Shown here: positions 11,099-20,777 of the stretch, in pieces
Numbering within the stretch: the stretch's first letter is position 1
Layout of the letters: every line of letters begins with the position of its first letter
NCBI RefSeq assembly: GCF_002575655.3
Contig: NC_053035.3
Coordinates: 86,205,322 to 86,269,321, forward strand
Direction of reading: 5' to 3'
DNA from: Aegilops tauschii subsp. strangulata
Lineage: Eukaryota; Streptophyta; Magnoliopsida; Poales; Poaceae
DNA: 64,000 nt
The notes under the pieces: generated by a model
The model's input: the letters and a program-made list of their open reading frames with translations, nothing else
Databases searched by the model: none
Told to the model about the DNA's origin: nothing
Made by a program: the position numbers and the translations under genes

Positions 11099-13811
11099 TG
11101 TTACACATGTTCATAGTGTGAATACCAAAAGATGTAAAGTTGATAACGATAGTCCCACATACTTGTGGCACTGCCGCCTTGGTCACATTGGTGTCAAGCG
11201 CATGAAGAAGCTCCATGCAGATGGACTTTTGGAGTCTCTTGATTACGAATCATTTGACACGTGCGAACCATGCCTCATGGGTAAGATGACCAAGACTCCG
11301 TTCTCCGGAACAATGGAGCGAGCAACCAACTTAATGGAAATCATACATACCGATGTGTGTGGTCCAATGAGTGTTGAGGCTCGCGGAGGATATCGTTATG
11401 TTCTCACTCTCACTGATGATTTAAGTAGATATGGGTATGTCTACCTAATGAAACACAAGTCTGAAACGTTTGAAAAGTTCAAGGAATTTCAGAGTGAAGT
11501 CGAGAATCAACGTGACAGAAAAATAAAATTCTTACGATCAGATCATGGTGGAGAATATTTAAGTCACGAATTTGGTACACACTTAAGGAAATGTGGAATA
11601 GTTTCACAACTCACGCCGCCTGGAACACCTCGGAGAAATGGTGTGTCCGAACGTCGTAATCGCACTCTATTGGATATGGTGCGATCTATGATGTCTCTTA
11701 CCGATTTACCGCTCTCATTTTGGGGTTATGCTTTAGAGACTACCGCATTCACTTTAAATAGGGCACCGTCTAAATCCGTTGAGACGACACCGTATGAATT
11801 ATGGTTTGGGAAGAAACCTAAGCTGTCGTTTCTAAAAGTTTGGGGATGCGATGCTTATGTGAAGAAACTTCAACCTGAAAAGCTCGAACCCAAATCGGAA
11901 AAATGCGTCTTCATAGGATACCCTAAGGAAACTATTGGGTATACCTTCTACCTCAGATCCGAAGGCAAGATCTTCGTTGCAAAGAACGGGTCCTTTCTAG
12001 AGAAGGAGTTTCTCTCGAAAGAATTGAGTGGGAGGAAAGTGGAACTTGATGAGGTGATAAGTAGCGCAGCGCGGGAAAATGTTCCTGTGGTGCCTACACC
12101 GACTGGGGAGGAAGTTAATGATGATGATCATGAAGCTTCAGATCAAGTTGCTGAACTTCGTAGGTCCACAAGGACACGTTCCGCACCAGAGTGGTACGGC
12201 AACCCTGTCCTGGAAATCATGTTGTTAGACAACGGTGAACCTTCAAACTATGAAGAAGCGATGGCGGGCCCGGATTCCGACAAATGGCTAGAAGCCATGA
12301 AATCCGAGATAGAATCCATGTATGAAAACAAAGTATGGACTTTGACTGACTTGCCCGATGAGCGGCGAGCCATAGAAAACAAATGGATCTTTAAGAAGAA
12401 GACGGACGCAGATGGTAATGTGACCATCTACAAAGCTCGACTTGTCGCTAAGGGTTATCGACAAGTTCAAGGGGTTGACTACGATGAGACTTTCTCACCC
12501 GTGGCGAAGCTGAAGTCCGTCCGAATCATGTTAGCAATTGCCGCATACTATGATTATGAGATATGGCAGATGGACGTCAAAACGGCATTCCTTAACGGCT
12601 TCCTTAAGGAAGAGTTGTATATGATGCAGCCGGAAGGTTTTGTCGATCCTAAGAATGCTAACAAAGTATGCAAGCTCCAACGCTCAATTTATGGGCTGGT
12701 GCAAGCATCTCGGAGTTGGAACATTCGCTTTGATGAGATGATCAAAGCGTTTGGGTTTACACAGACTTATGGAGAAGCCTGTGTTTACAAGAAAGTGAGT
12801 GGGAGCTCTGTAGCATTTCTCATATTATATGTGGATGACATACTATTGATGGGAAATGATATAGAATTCTTGGAAAGTATAAAGGCCTATTTGAATAAGT
12901 GTTTTTCAATGAAGGACCTTGGAGAAGCTGCTTATATATTAGGCATCAAGATCTATAGAGATAGATCAAGACGCCTCATTGGTCTTTCACAGAGTACATA
13001 CCTTGACAAGATATTGAAGAAGTTCAATATGGATCAGTCCAAGAAGGGGTTCTTGCCTATATTGCAAGGTGTGCAATTGAGCACGGCTCAATGCCCGACC
13101 ACGGCAGAAGATATAGAAGAGATGAGTGTCATCCCCTATGCCTCGGCCATAGGGTCTATTATGTATGCCATGCTGTGTACCAGACCTGATGTAAACCTTG
13201 CCGTAAGTTTGGTAGGAAGGTACCAAAGTAATCCCGGCAAGGAACACTGGACAGCGGTCAAGAATATCCTGAAGTACCTGAAGAGGACTAAGGATATGTT
13301 TCTCGTTTATGGAGGTGACGAAGAGCTCGTCGTAAAGGGTTACGTCGACGCTAGCTTCGACACAGATCTGGATGACTCGAAGTCACAGACCGGATACGTG
13401 TATATTTTGAATAGAGGAGCAGTAAGCTGGTGCAGTTGCAAGCAAAGCGTCGTGGCGGGATCTACATGTGAAGCGGAGTACATGGCAGCCTCAGAGGCAG
13501 CACAGGAAGCAGTCTGGATGAAGGAGTTCATTACCGACCTAGGGGTGATTCCCAATGCGTCGGGCCCAATGACTCTCTTCTGTGACAACACTGGAGCTAT
13601 TGCCCTTGCGAAGGAGCCCAGGTTTCACAGGAAGACCAGGCATATCAAGCGTCGCTTCAACTCCATTCGTGAAAGTGTTCAAAATGGAGACATAGATATT
13701 TCTAAAGTACACACGGACCTGAATGTAGCAGATCCGTTGACTAAACCTCTCCCTAGGGCAAAACATGATCAACACCAGGACGCAATGGGTGTTCGATTCA
13801 TCACAATGTAA
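11046..13811 (+). CDS. pol: Copia pol: integrase, reverse transcriptase, RNase H
   Basis: This frame is open for 921 codons from 11046 and overlaps the end of the Gag-PR frame by 53 bases. The homologous part begins around NLERDVTHVHSV; the ATG at 11046 is only the first one in the frame. Domains in order are the integrase zinc region (WHCRLGHIGVKRMKKLH, CEPC), the integrase core (HTDVCGPM, SDHGGEY, NGVSERRN), reverse transcriptase (QMDVKTAFLNG, LILYVDDILLMGND) and RNase H (YVDASFDTD, STCEAEYMAASEA, FCDNTGAIALA). All main catalytic residues are visible. It copies the element RNA and integrates the DNA. The frame break after the protease may make this copy dependent on relatives, or may be bypassed by frameshifting; the sequence alone does not tell. 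Confidence 0.9.
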   Translation: MVMPRWSMVYFLMNLERDVTHVHSVNTKRCKVDNDSPTYLWHCRLGHIGVKRMKKLHADGLLESLDYESFDTCEPCLMGKMTKTPFSGTMERATNLMEIIHTDVCGPMSVEARGGYRYVLTLTDDLSRYGYVYLMKHKSETFEKFKEFQSEVENQRDRKIKFLRSDHGGEYLSHEFGTHLRKCGIVSQLTPPGTPRRNGVSERRNRTLLDMVRSMMSLTDLPLSFWGYALETTAFTLNRAPSKSVETTPYELWFGKKPKLSFLKVWGCDAYVKKLQPEKLEPKSEKCVFIGYPKETIGYTFYLRSEGKIFVAKNGSFLEKEFLSKELSGRKVELDEVISSAARENVPVVPTPTGEEVNDDDHEASDQVAELRRSTRTRSAPEWYGNPVLEIMLLDNGEPSNYEEAMAGPDSDKWLEAMKSEIESMYENKVWTLTDLPDERRAIENKWIFKKKTDADGNVTIYKARLVAKGYRQVQGVDYDETFSPVAKLKSVRIMLAIAAYYDYEIWQMDVKTAFLNGFLKEELYMMQPEGFVDPKNANKVCKLQRSIYGLVQASRSWNIRFDEMIKAFGFTQTYGEACVYKKVSGSSVAFLILYVDDILLMGNDIEFLESIKAYLNKCFSMKDLGEAAYILGIKIYRDRSRRLIGLSQSTYLDKILKKFNMDQSKKGFLPILQGVQLSTAQCPTTAEDIEEMSVIPYASAIGSIMYAMLCTRPDVNLAVSLVGRYQSNPGKEHWTAVKNILKYLKRTKDMFLVYGGDEELVVKGYVDASFDTDLDDSKSQTGYVYILNRGAVSWCSCKQSVVAGSTCEAEYMAASEAAQEAVWMKEFITDLGVIPNASGPMTLFCDNTGAIALAKEPRFHRKTRHIKRRFNSIRESVQNGDIDISKVHTDLNVADPLTKPLPRAKHDQHQDAMGVRFITM

Positions 13812-13830
13812 CTAGATTATTGACTCTAGT

Positions 13831-13843
13831 GCAAGTGGGAGAC
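13831..13843 (+). other. Angela polypurine tract
   Basis: GCAAGTGGGAGAC lies immediately before the 3' LTR and primes plus-strand synthesis. Confidence 0.8.
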
Positions 13844-15577
13844 TGTTGGAAATATGCCCTAGAGGCAATAATAAATGGTTATTATTATATTTCTTTGTTC
13901 ATGGTAATTGTCTATTATTCATGCTATAATTGTATTGTCCGGAAATCGTGATACATGTGTGAATACATAGACCACAACCTGTCCCTAGTAAGCCTCTAGT
14001 TGACTAGCTCGTTGATCAACAGATAGTCACGGTTTCCTGACTATGGACATTGGATGTCATTGATAACGGGATCACATCATTAGGAGAATGATGTGATGGA
14101 CAAGACCCAATCCTAAGCATAGCATAAAAGATCGTGTAGTTTCGTTTGCTAGAGCTTTTCCAATGTCAAGTATCTTTTCCTTAGACCATGAGATCGTGCA
14201 ACTCCCGGATACTGTAGGAGTGCTTTGGGTGTGCCAAACGTCACAACGTAACTGGGTGACTATAAAGGTGCACTACGGGTATCTCCGAAAGTGTCTGTTG
14301 GGTTGGCACGGATCGAGACTGGGATTTGTCACTCCGTATGACGGAGAGGTATCTCTGGGCCCACTCGGTAATGCATCATCATAATGAGCTCAATGTGACT
14401 AAGGCGTTAGTCACGGGATCATGCATTGCGGTACGAGTAAAGAGACTTGCCGGTAACGAGATTGAACAAAGTATTGGGATACCGACGATCGAATCTCGGG
14501 CAAGTAACATACCGATTGACGAAGGGAATTGCATACGGATTGATTGAATCCTCGACACCGTGGTTCATCCGATGAGATCATCGTGGAGCATGTGGGAGCC
14601 AACATGGGTATCCAGATCCCGCTGTTGGTTATTGACCAGAGAGGCGTCTCGGTCATGTCTGCATGTCTCCCGAACCCGTAGGGTCTACACACTTAAGGTC
14701 CGGTGACGCTAGGGTTGTAGAGATATATGTATGCGGAAACCCGAAAGTTGTTCGGAGTCCCGGATGAGATCCCGGACGTCACGAGAGGTTCCGGAATGGT
14801 CCGGAGGTGAAGAATTATATATAGGAAGTCCAGTTTCGGCCACCGGGAAAGTTTCGGGGGTTATCGGTATTGTACCGGGACCACCGGAAGGGTCCCGGGG
14901 GTCCACCGGGTGGGGCCACCTGTCCCGGAGGGCCCCGTGGGCTGAAAGTGGAAGGGAACCAGCCCCTAGTGGGCTGGGGCGCCCCCCTTGGGCCTTCCCC
15001 CCATGCGCCTAGGGTTGGGAACCCTAGGGGGGGAGTTCCCCCTTGCCTTGGGGGGCAAGGCACCCCTTCCCCCCCCCCCCACTTGGCCGCCGCCCCCCCC
15101 CCCTCCCTTGGATCTAATCTCCAGGGGCAGGCGCCCCCCCAGGGGGCCTATATAAAGGGGGGAGGGAGGGCAGCAAACAACAGCCTTGGGCGCCTCCCTC
15201 CTTCCCTGCAACTCCTCTCTCTCTCTCTCTCGTAGAAGCTCGGCGAAGCCCTGCACGAGACCCGCTACATCCACCACCACGCCGTCGTGCTGCTGGATCT
15301 CCATCAACCTCTCCTTCCCCCTTGCTGGATCAAGAAGGAGGAGACATCGCTGCACCGTACGTGTGTTGAACGCGGAGGTGCCGTCCGTTCGGCACTCGGT
15401 CATCGGTGATTTGGATCACGGCGAGTACGACTCCGTCATCCACGTTCATTGGAACGCTTCCACTCGCGATCTACAAGGGTATGTAGATGCACTCCCTTCC
15501 CCTCGTTGCTAGTATACTCCATAGATGCATCTTGGTGAACGTAGGAAAATTTTAAAATTATGCTACGATTCTCAACA
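13844..15577 (+). repeat. Angela 3' LTR
   Basis: The 1734-bp copy runs TGTTGGAAAT to CTCAACA. It is nearly identical to the 5' LTR; for example T/G at 7016/14056 and G/A at 7577/14617, with small length changes in the C runs. Confidence 0.95.
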
Positions 15578-15582
15578 CCTCC

Positions 15583-16024
15583 CCCCTTCCTCCTTTATAT
15601 ACGGGGGCAGGGGGCACCCTAGGACACACAAGTTGATTGTTCCAAGCCGTGTGCGGTGCCCCCCTCCACCATATTCCACCTCGGTCATATCGTACCGGTG
15701 CTTAGGCAAAGCCCTGCGTCGGTAACTTCATCATCACCGTTATCACGCTGTCGTGCTGACGAAGCTCTCCCTCGAAGCTCTACTGGATAGTGAGTTCGTG
15801 GGACGTTGCCGAGCTGAACGTGTGCAGTCCGCGGAGGTGTCGTACCTTCGGTTCTAGGATCGGTCGATCGTGAAGACGTACGACTACATCAACCGCGTTG
15901 TCATAACGCTTCCGCTTACAGTCTACGAGGGTACTTAGACAACACTCTCCCCTCTCGTTGCTATGCATCACCATGATCTTGCGTGTGCATAGGAATTTTT
16001 TTGAAATTACTACGTTCCCCAACA
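15583..16024 (+). repeat. Older Copia 3' LTR, second part
   Basis: This is the remaining 442 bp of the split LTR, with TTTATATACGGGGGC as the TATA region near 15593-15607. It ends TACGTTCCCCAACA at 16024. The duplicated CCTCC target (15578-15582) separates it from Angela. Confidence 0.85.
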
Positions 16025-16150
16025 GCTCCTACCAAAGAACTCGTTGAGATGGTACCTGGTTTCCTGAAGAGTGGAAGAACACCTGTCCAAAATGCATAGC
16101 CAACATCTCCTAGGTAGAACTTGCCATCGGGGCATATTGATGCCATCATG
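16025..16150 (-). pseudogene. PIF/Harbinger transposase fragment
   Basis: The minus strand reads PDGKFYLGDVGYAFWTGVLP and then, after a one-base frame change, RYHLNEFFGRS. The motif G-K-F-Y-L-x-D-x-G-Y followed by a downstream RYHLxEF is typical of the DDE_Tnp_4 nuclease of PIF/Harbinger elements, where the Asp in YLxDxGY is a catalytic residue. The fragment is cut at 16024 by the older Copia LTR. It is too short and broken to be active. Harbinger ORF1 sequence appears again at 30138-31010. Confidence 0.65.
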
Positions 16151-16861
16151 TCTACTCATGTTGTCACTTAGAATGTTAGTATCATGGTCGTCTGTACCCT
16201 AAGGTGGAGGGCGGTGCCTGGTGGTGGTGGTGGTGGTGCTCAGCATCAGGGCAGATCTGGATATTGCTCCATGCCATTGGGGTGGGGCCGTAGATGGGGG
16301 GAGAGAGGGGCCAGGGGTCAGACGCCTAGGGTGGATCTTGCTCGGGACTTTGGAGAATTTTAATATAAGCAACTGAGATCTAAAAAATCCTTAAGTCTTG
16401 GAATTATTTACTGTGACACTAAGCATTGTTGCATAATATGTACATGCGTAATGATGGACAAGTGCATTGCCTAAAAAGGCCATGTAGTCAGCAAAATTTC
16501 TGAGGTCACTACCCGAAGAGAGAATCAGCTGGTGACGGTTTTTCGTCACAGACATGATCTTAGGTGACATTTTCTTTTCCATCACCAAGATTTTCGTCAC
16601 AAAATAGCACATATTTTGTAGTGATGTGTTAGCCGGCCACTATGATGCCCCCTAGACCTATATGGGGAGTACCATGACTAGTAGAAGGGCATCATTAAAA
16701 GAGGCAAGCAAGACGGAAGGCAAGAGTTCAATGTGTGGTTGAACTAGATGCTCTGGAGAGCTATATTTTGTTCAATGAGAACTATGTATGTACTTTGTTT
16801 TTAATGTGATGATGAACTTCTATTACTTTGGCCACTTATCTATCCATGTGAATCTGTAATG
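16151..16861. other. Transposon debris with a CACTA-like terminus
   Basis: No gene is visible. On the minus strand, 16530-16623 reads CACTACAAAATATGTGC followed by GTGACGAAAATC, and further in by GACGAAAAACCGTCACC. It begins with CACTA and has repeated GTGACGAAA words, as expected at the end of a DNA transposon. No matching opposite end was found. For 16624-16861 I see nothing I can name. Confidence 0.35.
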
Positions 16862-16895
16862 GTTTTTGACACACATAATTATATATAATGCACGC

Positions 16896-18330
16896 AGTGC
16901 ATCCAGTTTTTCTCGTAACCCTCTCAACTTTTTACCACATGCTATGTGGGTGAAATGATAATACCATGCCAACTTTCAACCTTTTCAGAGTTCATTTGTA
17001 GTGCTTTTCAATTTCAGGGTCATTTAGCTCAAAAAATCAGTAAATGCATTAAAAATAACAAATGAAGTCAGAAAGGGTTGAAAATTGATGATGTGGCTTT
17101 GAATGCTGCATTTTGAACACACACAAAATCTGGAGTTCAAATAAGTTCAAAAAATGAAATCCCTTTGTAACAGATGAGTTTCCGTATGAAACCCTGATAC
17201 TTCGAAAGAGATTGTCCATTTTGTACACGAACTGCATCTAGTTTTTGCCGTAACACTCTCAACTTTTTTGCACATGCTATGTGGGTGAAATGATGATACC
17301 ATGCCAACTTTCAGCCTTTTCAGAGTTCATTTGAAATGCTTTTGAATTTCAGGGTCTTATAGCTCAACAAAATCAGTAAATGCATGAAAAATTAACAAAA
17401 GAAGTCAGAAAGGGTTGAAAATTGATGATGTGGCTTTGAATGGTGCATTTTGAACACACAAAAAGTCTAGAGTTCAAATAAGTTCAAAAAAATAAAATCC
17501 CTTTGTAACAGATGAGTTTCCGTATGAAACCCTGATACTTCGAAAGAGATTGTCAATTTTGTACACGAAGTGCATCTAGTTTTTGCCGTAACCCTCTCAA
17601 CTATTTTGCACATGCTATGTGGGTGAAATTATGATACCATGCCAACTTTCAACCTTTTCAGAGTTCATTTGAAATGCTTTTGAATTTCAGGGTCTTATAG
17701 CTCAAAAAAATCAGTAAATGCATGAAAAATAACAAAAGAAGTCAGAAAGGGTTGAAAATTGATGATGTGGCTTTGAATGGTGCATTTTGAACACACAAAA
17801 AGTCTGGAGTTCAAATAAGTTCAAAAAATGAAATCCCTAGTTTCCGAAAGAAACCCTAATACTTCGAAAGAGATTGTCCGTTTTGTACACGAAGTGCATC
17901 TAGTTTTTGCCGTAACCCTCTCAACTATTTTGCACATGCTATGTGGGTGAAATGATGATACCATGCCAACTTTCAACCTTTTCAGAGTTCATTTAAAATG
18001 CTTTTGAATTTCAGGGTCTTATAGCTCAAAAAAATCAGTAAATGCATGAAAAATAACAAATGAAGTCGGAAAGGGTTGAAAATTGATGATGAGGCTTTGA
18101 ATGCTGCATTTTGAACACACAAAAACTCTGGAGTTCAAATAAGTTCAAAAAATGAAATCCCTTTTTAACAGATGAGTTTCCATATGAAACCCTGATACTT
18201 CGAAAGAGATTGTCCGTTTTGTACACGAAGTGCATCTAGTTTTTACCATAACCCTCTCAACTTTTTTGCACATGCTATGTGGGTGAAATGATGATACCAT
18301 GCCAACTTTCAACCTTTTTAGAGTTCATTA
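16896..18330 (+). repeat. CACTA internal tandem array, units of about 335 bp
   Basis: Units start at TGCATCYAGTTTTT near 16898, 17232, 17571, 17895 and 18231, giving four full units of about 324-339 bp and one partial. Each unit contains GGTGAAATGATGATACCATG, CAACCTTTTCAGAGTTCATT and TACTTCGAAAGAGATTGTCC. A shorter remnant of the same repeat lies after the transposase gene of CACTA 2 (about 57836-58082). Confidence 0.9.
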
Positions 18331-18339
18331 TCATAAAAT

Positions 18340-18700
18340 AATTATCAAAGTATTTTCTGTTCAAAACATTAAAAGCAAAAAAGAATTTTAGAAAAGAACT
18401 TTTTTTGTTAGAAACTTTAATAGCAAAAAGAATTATCATAAAATAAAATAAATAAGTAGAAACAAAAAACTTTAATAAATAAGTAGAAACAAAATAAAAT
18501 AAAATAAACTTTAATAAAATAAGTAGGTAGAAACAAAATAAAATAAAATAAACTTTAATAAAATAAATAAGTAGAAACAAAATAAAATAAAATAAACTTT
18601 AATAAAATAAAATAAATAAAAATAGCAATAGTAAGTATTTTGTTGTAAGTAGAAACAAAATAAAAAAATAAAGCAACAAAAAAACAAAAAAATGGAAAAA
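18340..18700. repeat. AT-rich AAATAAAATAA block
   Basis: Low-complexity repeats of AAAATAAAATAAA and AAGTAGAAACAAAATAA fill this stretch. The same block is at 58330-58670 in CACTA 2. Minus-strand ORFs here are composition artefacts. Confidence 0.85.
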
Positions 18701-18934
18701 AATTAAAAAATGCCACCTACTGGGCCACCACGGCCTGAATACGACTAGAAACCCAGCTAGTTGGGCCAGGATTCAGGCCCATGGAAGGCCCAGCAGGCCC
18801 ACAGGCATAGCAGTGTCATATTAGGCCCATAGGCTTGCAGTTCAGAGGAGTTCGAGAGGGAAGAGGCAGCGGAGCTTATAAACAGGTGCGGGGCACTCTC
18901 AACTAGCAAGGTGGGACTAAACTCCCACCACCAC

Positions 18935-19205
18935 ACCGCTGTGCAAGGCCATTGGTCCTGGTTGGTGCCACGAACCGGGACCAATGCCACCCTTTGGTCC
19001 CGGTCCATGGCACCAATCGGGACCAATGTCCCCCCCCCTTAGTCCCGGTTGGTGCCACCAACCGGGACAGAAGGCCTCTGCTTCCCGCCATTTGGACAGC
19101 TGAAAAGAGACCTTTGGTCCCGGTTGGTGGCACTAACCGGGACTAAAGGGGGCATTGGTCCCGGTTGCTGCCACGAACCGGGACTAAAGCCTTTGTTATA
19201 TAAGC
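18935..19205 (+). promoter_or_regulatory. CACTA internal palindromes and promoter of the second gene
   Basis: Repeated inverted pairs of GGTCCCGGTT and AACCGGGACC, each about 25-30 bp, form hairpins. They end at TTATATAAGCC (19196-19206), a good TATA box. CGGGAC palindromes are binding sites for the element's own regulatory protein in related CACTA elements. The parallel block in CACTA 2 is 58905-59160. That this drives the second gene is inference. Confidence 0.6.
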
Positions 19206-20777
19206 CAGCACTTGTGAAAATTTCCTTTCAGTTCTTCGATCCCTCCGACGACGACGCCAGGCTGCCCGAGCTCGCCCCATCGACGTCGTCGCCGCCCTCT
19301 GCCCCGTCGACACCGCCGCCCCTGCCCCGACCACATCGCCGTCGGCCCGCCCTGACCACGCCGCCGTCGCCCCTGCCCCCCGACCACGCCGCGCGCCCTC
19401 GCCCTGCCCGGCCCGATCAACCACGCCGCCGTCGTCGCCCTCTACACCGACATCGTGCCTCTGCCTCTGCCCCGACCACGCCGCACCTCTCCTTGGTCAG
19501 GCCGGCGCCGCCCCCCTTCCCCTGTCCTCTCCTCCCTGTTTTTTTTCACATATATATGATTTTTTCCCGATTATATATATATGTGTGAGTATATGTACGT
19601 GTGTATATCTGATTATATGTCCTTTTTTAGATTTTTTGTTCATATATATGATGATTTGTTTTTTGCATTTTTATAAAAATGTATATATGTATGTACGTTC
19701 TCTGTGTATATATGTTCATATATGCAAAATATAGATTTTTAGAAAAGTTTTATCTATGTATGTTCTCTGATTTAGTGCATTTTAGGTTAGTTTCATTTTT
19801 AGAAAAGTTATATATATTTAGGAAGAGGGAAGAGAAGGAAGGAAGAAGAAGAAAAAGTTTTATAAATGCAAAAGTTACATTTTTAGAAAAAGTTTTATAT
19901 ATCTAGCTAGGAAGAAGGAAGAAGGAAGAAAAAGAAAAACTTTTATATATGCAAAAGTTACATTTTTAGAAAAGTTTTATCTAGGAAGAAGGAAGAAGGA
20001 AGAAGAAGAAAAGAAGAGGAGAGGAAAAAGGAAAATTAGAAGAGGAAGAAAGAGAAGAAGAAAGAGAAGAAGAGGAGAGGAAGAAGAGGAGAAAAAAATA
20101 AGAAGAGGAAAAAAGAAGAAGAAAAAAGAGGAGAAGAAAAAAGAGGAGAAGAAGAAAGGAATAGAGGAGGAGAAGAAAATTAGAATTATTCTATTTTTTT
20201 TCTTCTTCTCCTCTATTCCTTTCTTCTTCTCCTCTTTTTTTCTTCTTTTTTTCTTCGATCTCCTCTTCTATTCCTTTCTTCTTCTCTTCTTTTTTTCTTC
20301 TTCTTCCTCTTCTTATTTTTTATCGGGTATGTCGTTGTCGATATACCCCCTTCCCGATAACTTCGACATGAGGGGGGAGTCGATATACCCCCCCCCCCGA
20401 TAACTTCGACATGAGGGGGGGTCGAGGGTCGCTGAGGGTTCGAGGGGTGAGGATCGGGAACTAGGGTAGAGGTCACCGAGGGTCAAGGGTCGTCGAGGGT
20501 TCGAGGGGCAAGGGGTCAAGGGTTCGAGGGTCATCGAGGGGCCGAGGGTTCGAGGGTCGTCGAGGGGTCAAGAGTCGAGGATCGCCGAGCGTTGTCGTCG
20601 AGGCCACCCTAAACCCTTGAAGCGTTGCCGAGGCCACCCCAAACCCTAGAGAAGCGTCGAGGCCACTAATATGATTCCTTGTTGTGATTAGGTAGCTAGG
20701 TCTATGTTTGCCACTAATATATCCACCTGCTGTCATGTTTGTATAATAATTGCCATGTTGTAATATTTGCAGAAACA
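19206..20777 (+). other. Leader of the CACTA second gene
   Basis: A CCG/TCG-rich stretch (19225-19530), with many proline and arginine codons in any frame, is followed by AT-rich DNA that looks like an intron. Next come the purine/pyrimidine mirror (19807-20330), a duplicated TATCGGGTATGTCG and ACTTCGACATGAGGGGGG segment (20323-20420), and GGTCGAGGGT repeats to about 20600. No convincing reading frame runs through it. Confidence 0.5.
19807..20330. repeat. Long polypurine then polypyrimidine inverted repeat
   Basis: About 380 bases of almost pure A/G (GAAGAAGAAAAGAAGAGGAG type) are followed, after ATTCTA at about 20190, by about 130 bases of T/C. The two arms around 20190 are complementary. 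The same structure recurs at 59821-60095 in CACTA 2. Confidence 0.85.

Larger units (their letters stand above)
6804..15577 (+). mobile_element. Angela: Complete Angela-type Copia retrotransposon
   Basis: This 8774-bp element has two 1734-bp LTRs, a primer binding site, gag, pol and a polypurine tract. The 5-bp target duplication CCTCC is seen at 6799-6803 and 15578-15582. The LTR start TGTTGGAAATATGCCC and the Gag-Pol sequence are those of the BARE-1/WIS/Angela clade. By eye the two LTRs differ at about eight substitutions outside the poly-C tracts, so the insertion is young. It sits inside the 3' LTR of a relative. Confidence 0.95.
3058..16024 (+). mobile_element. Older 5'-truncated Copia element, split by Angela
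   Basis: Only the 3' half survives: integrase, reverse transcriptase and RNase H remnants (3061 to about 5360), a polypurine tract (5492-5503) and a 3' LTR. The LTR starts TGAAGGAAATATGCCC at 5504, is interrupted at 6804 by the complete Angela-type element, and resumes at 15583 to end CCCCAACA at 16024. Its total length without the insert is about 1.74 kb, the same as the Angela LTR, so this is a related BARE/WIS/Angela-clade element. The 5' half is missing and is replaced by Gypsy gag. Confidence 0.85.

Noticed and set aside
16896..18330. Regular repeats that might look like a CRISPR or satellite array
   Set aside because: Units are about 335 bp, head to tail without spacers, and found inside a CACTA; the organism is a plant.
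18275..18580. Minus-strand ORFs rich in Phe, Tyr, Leu (also 58322-58645)
   Set aside because: They come from the AAATAAAATAA low-complexity block.
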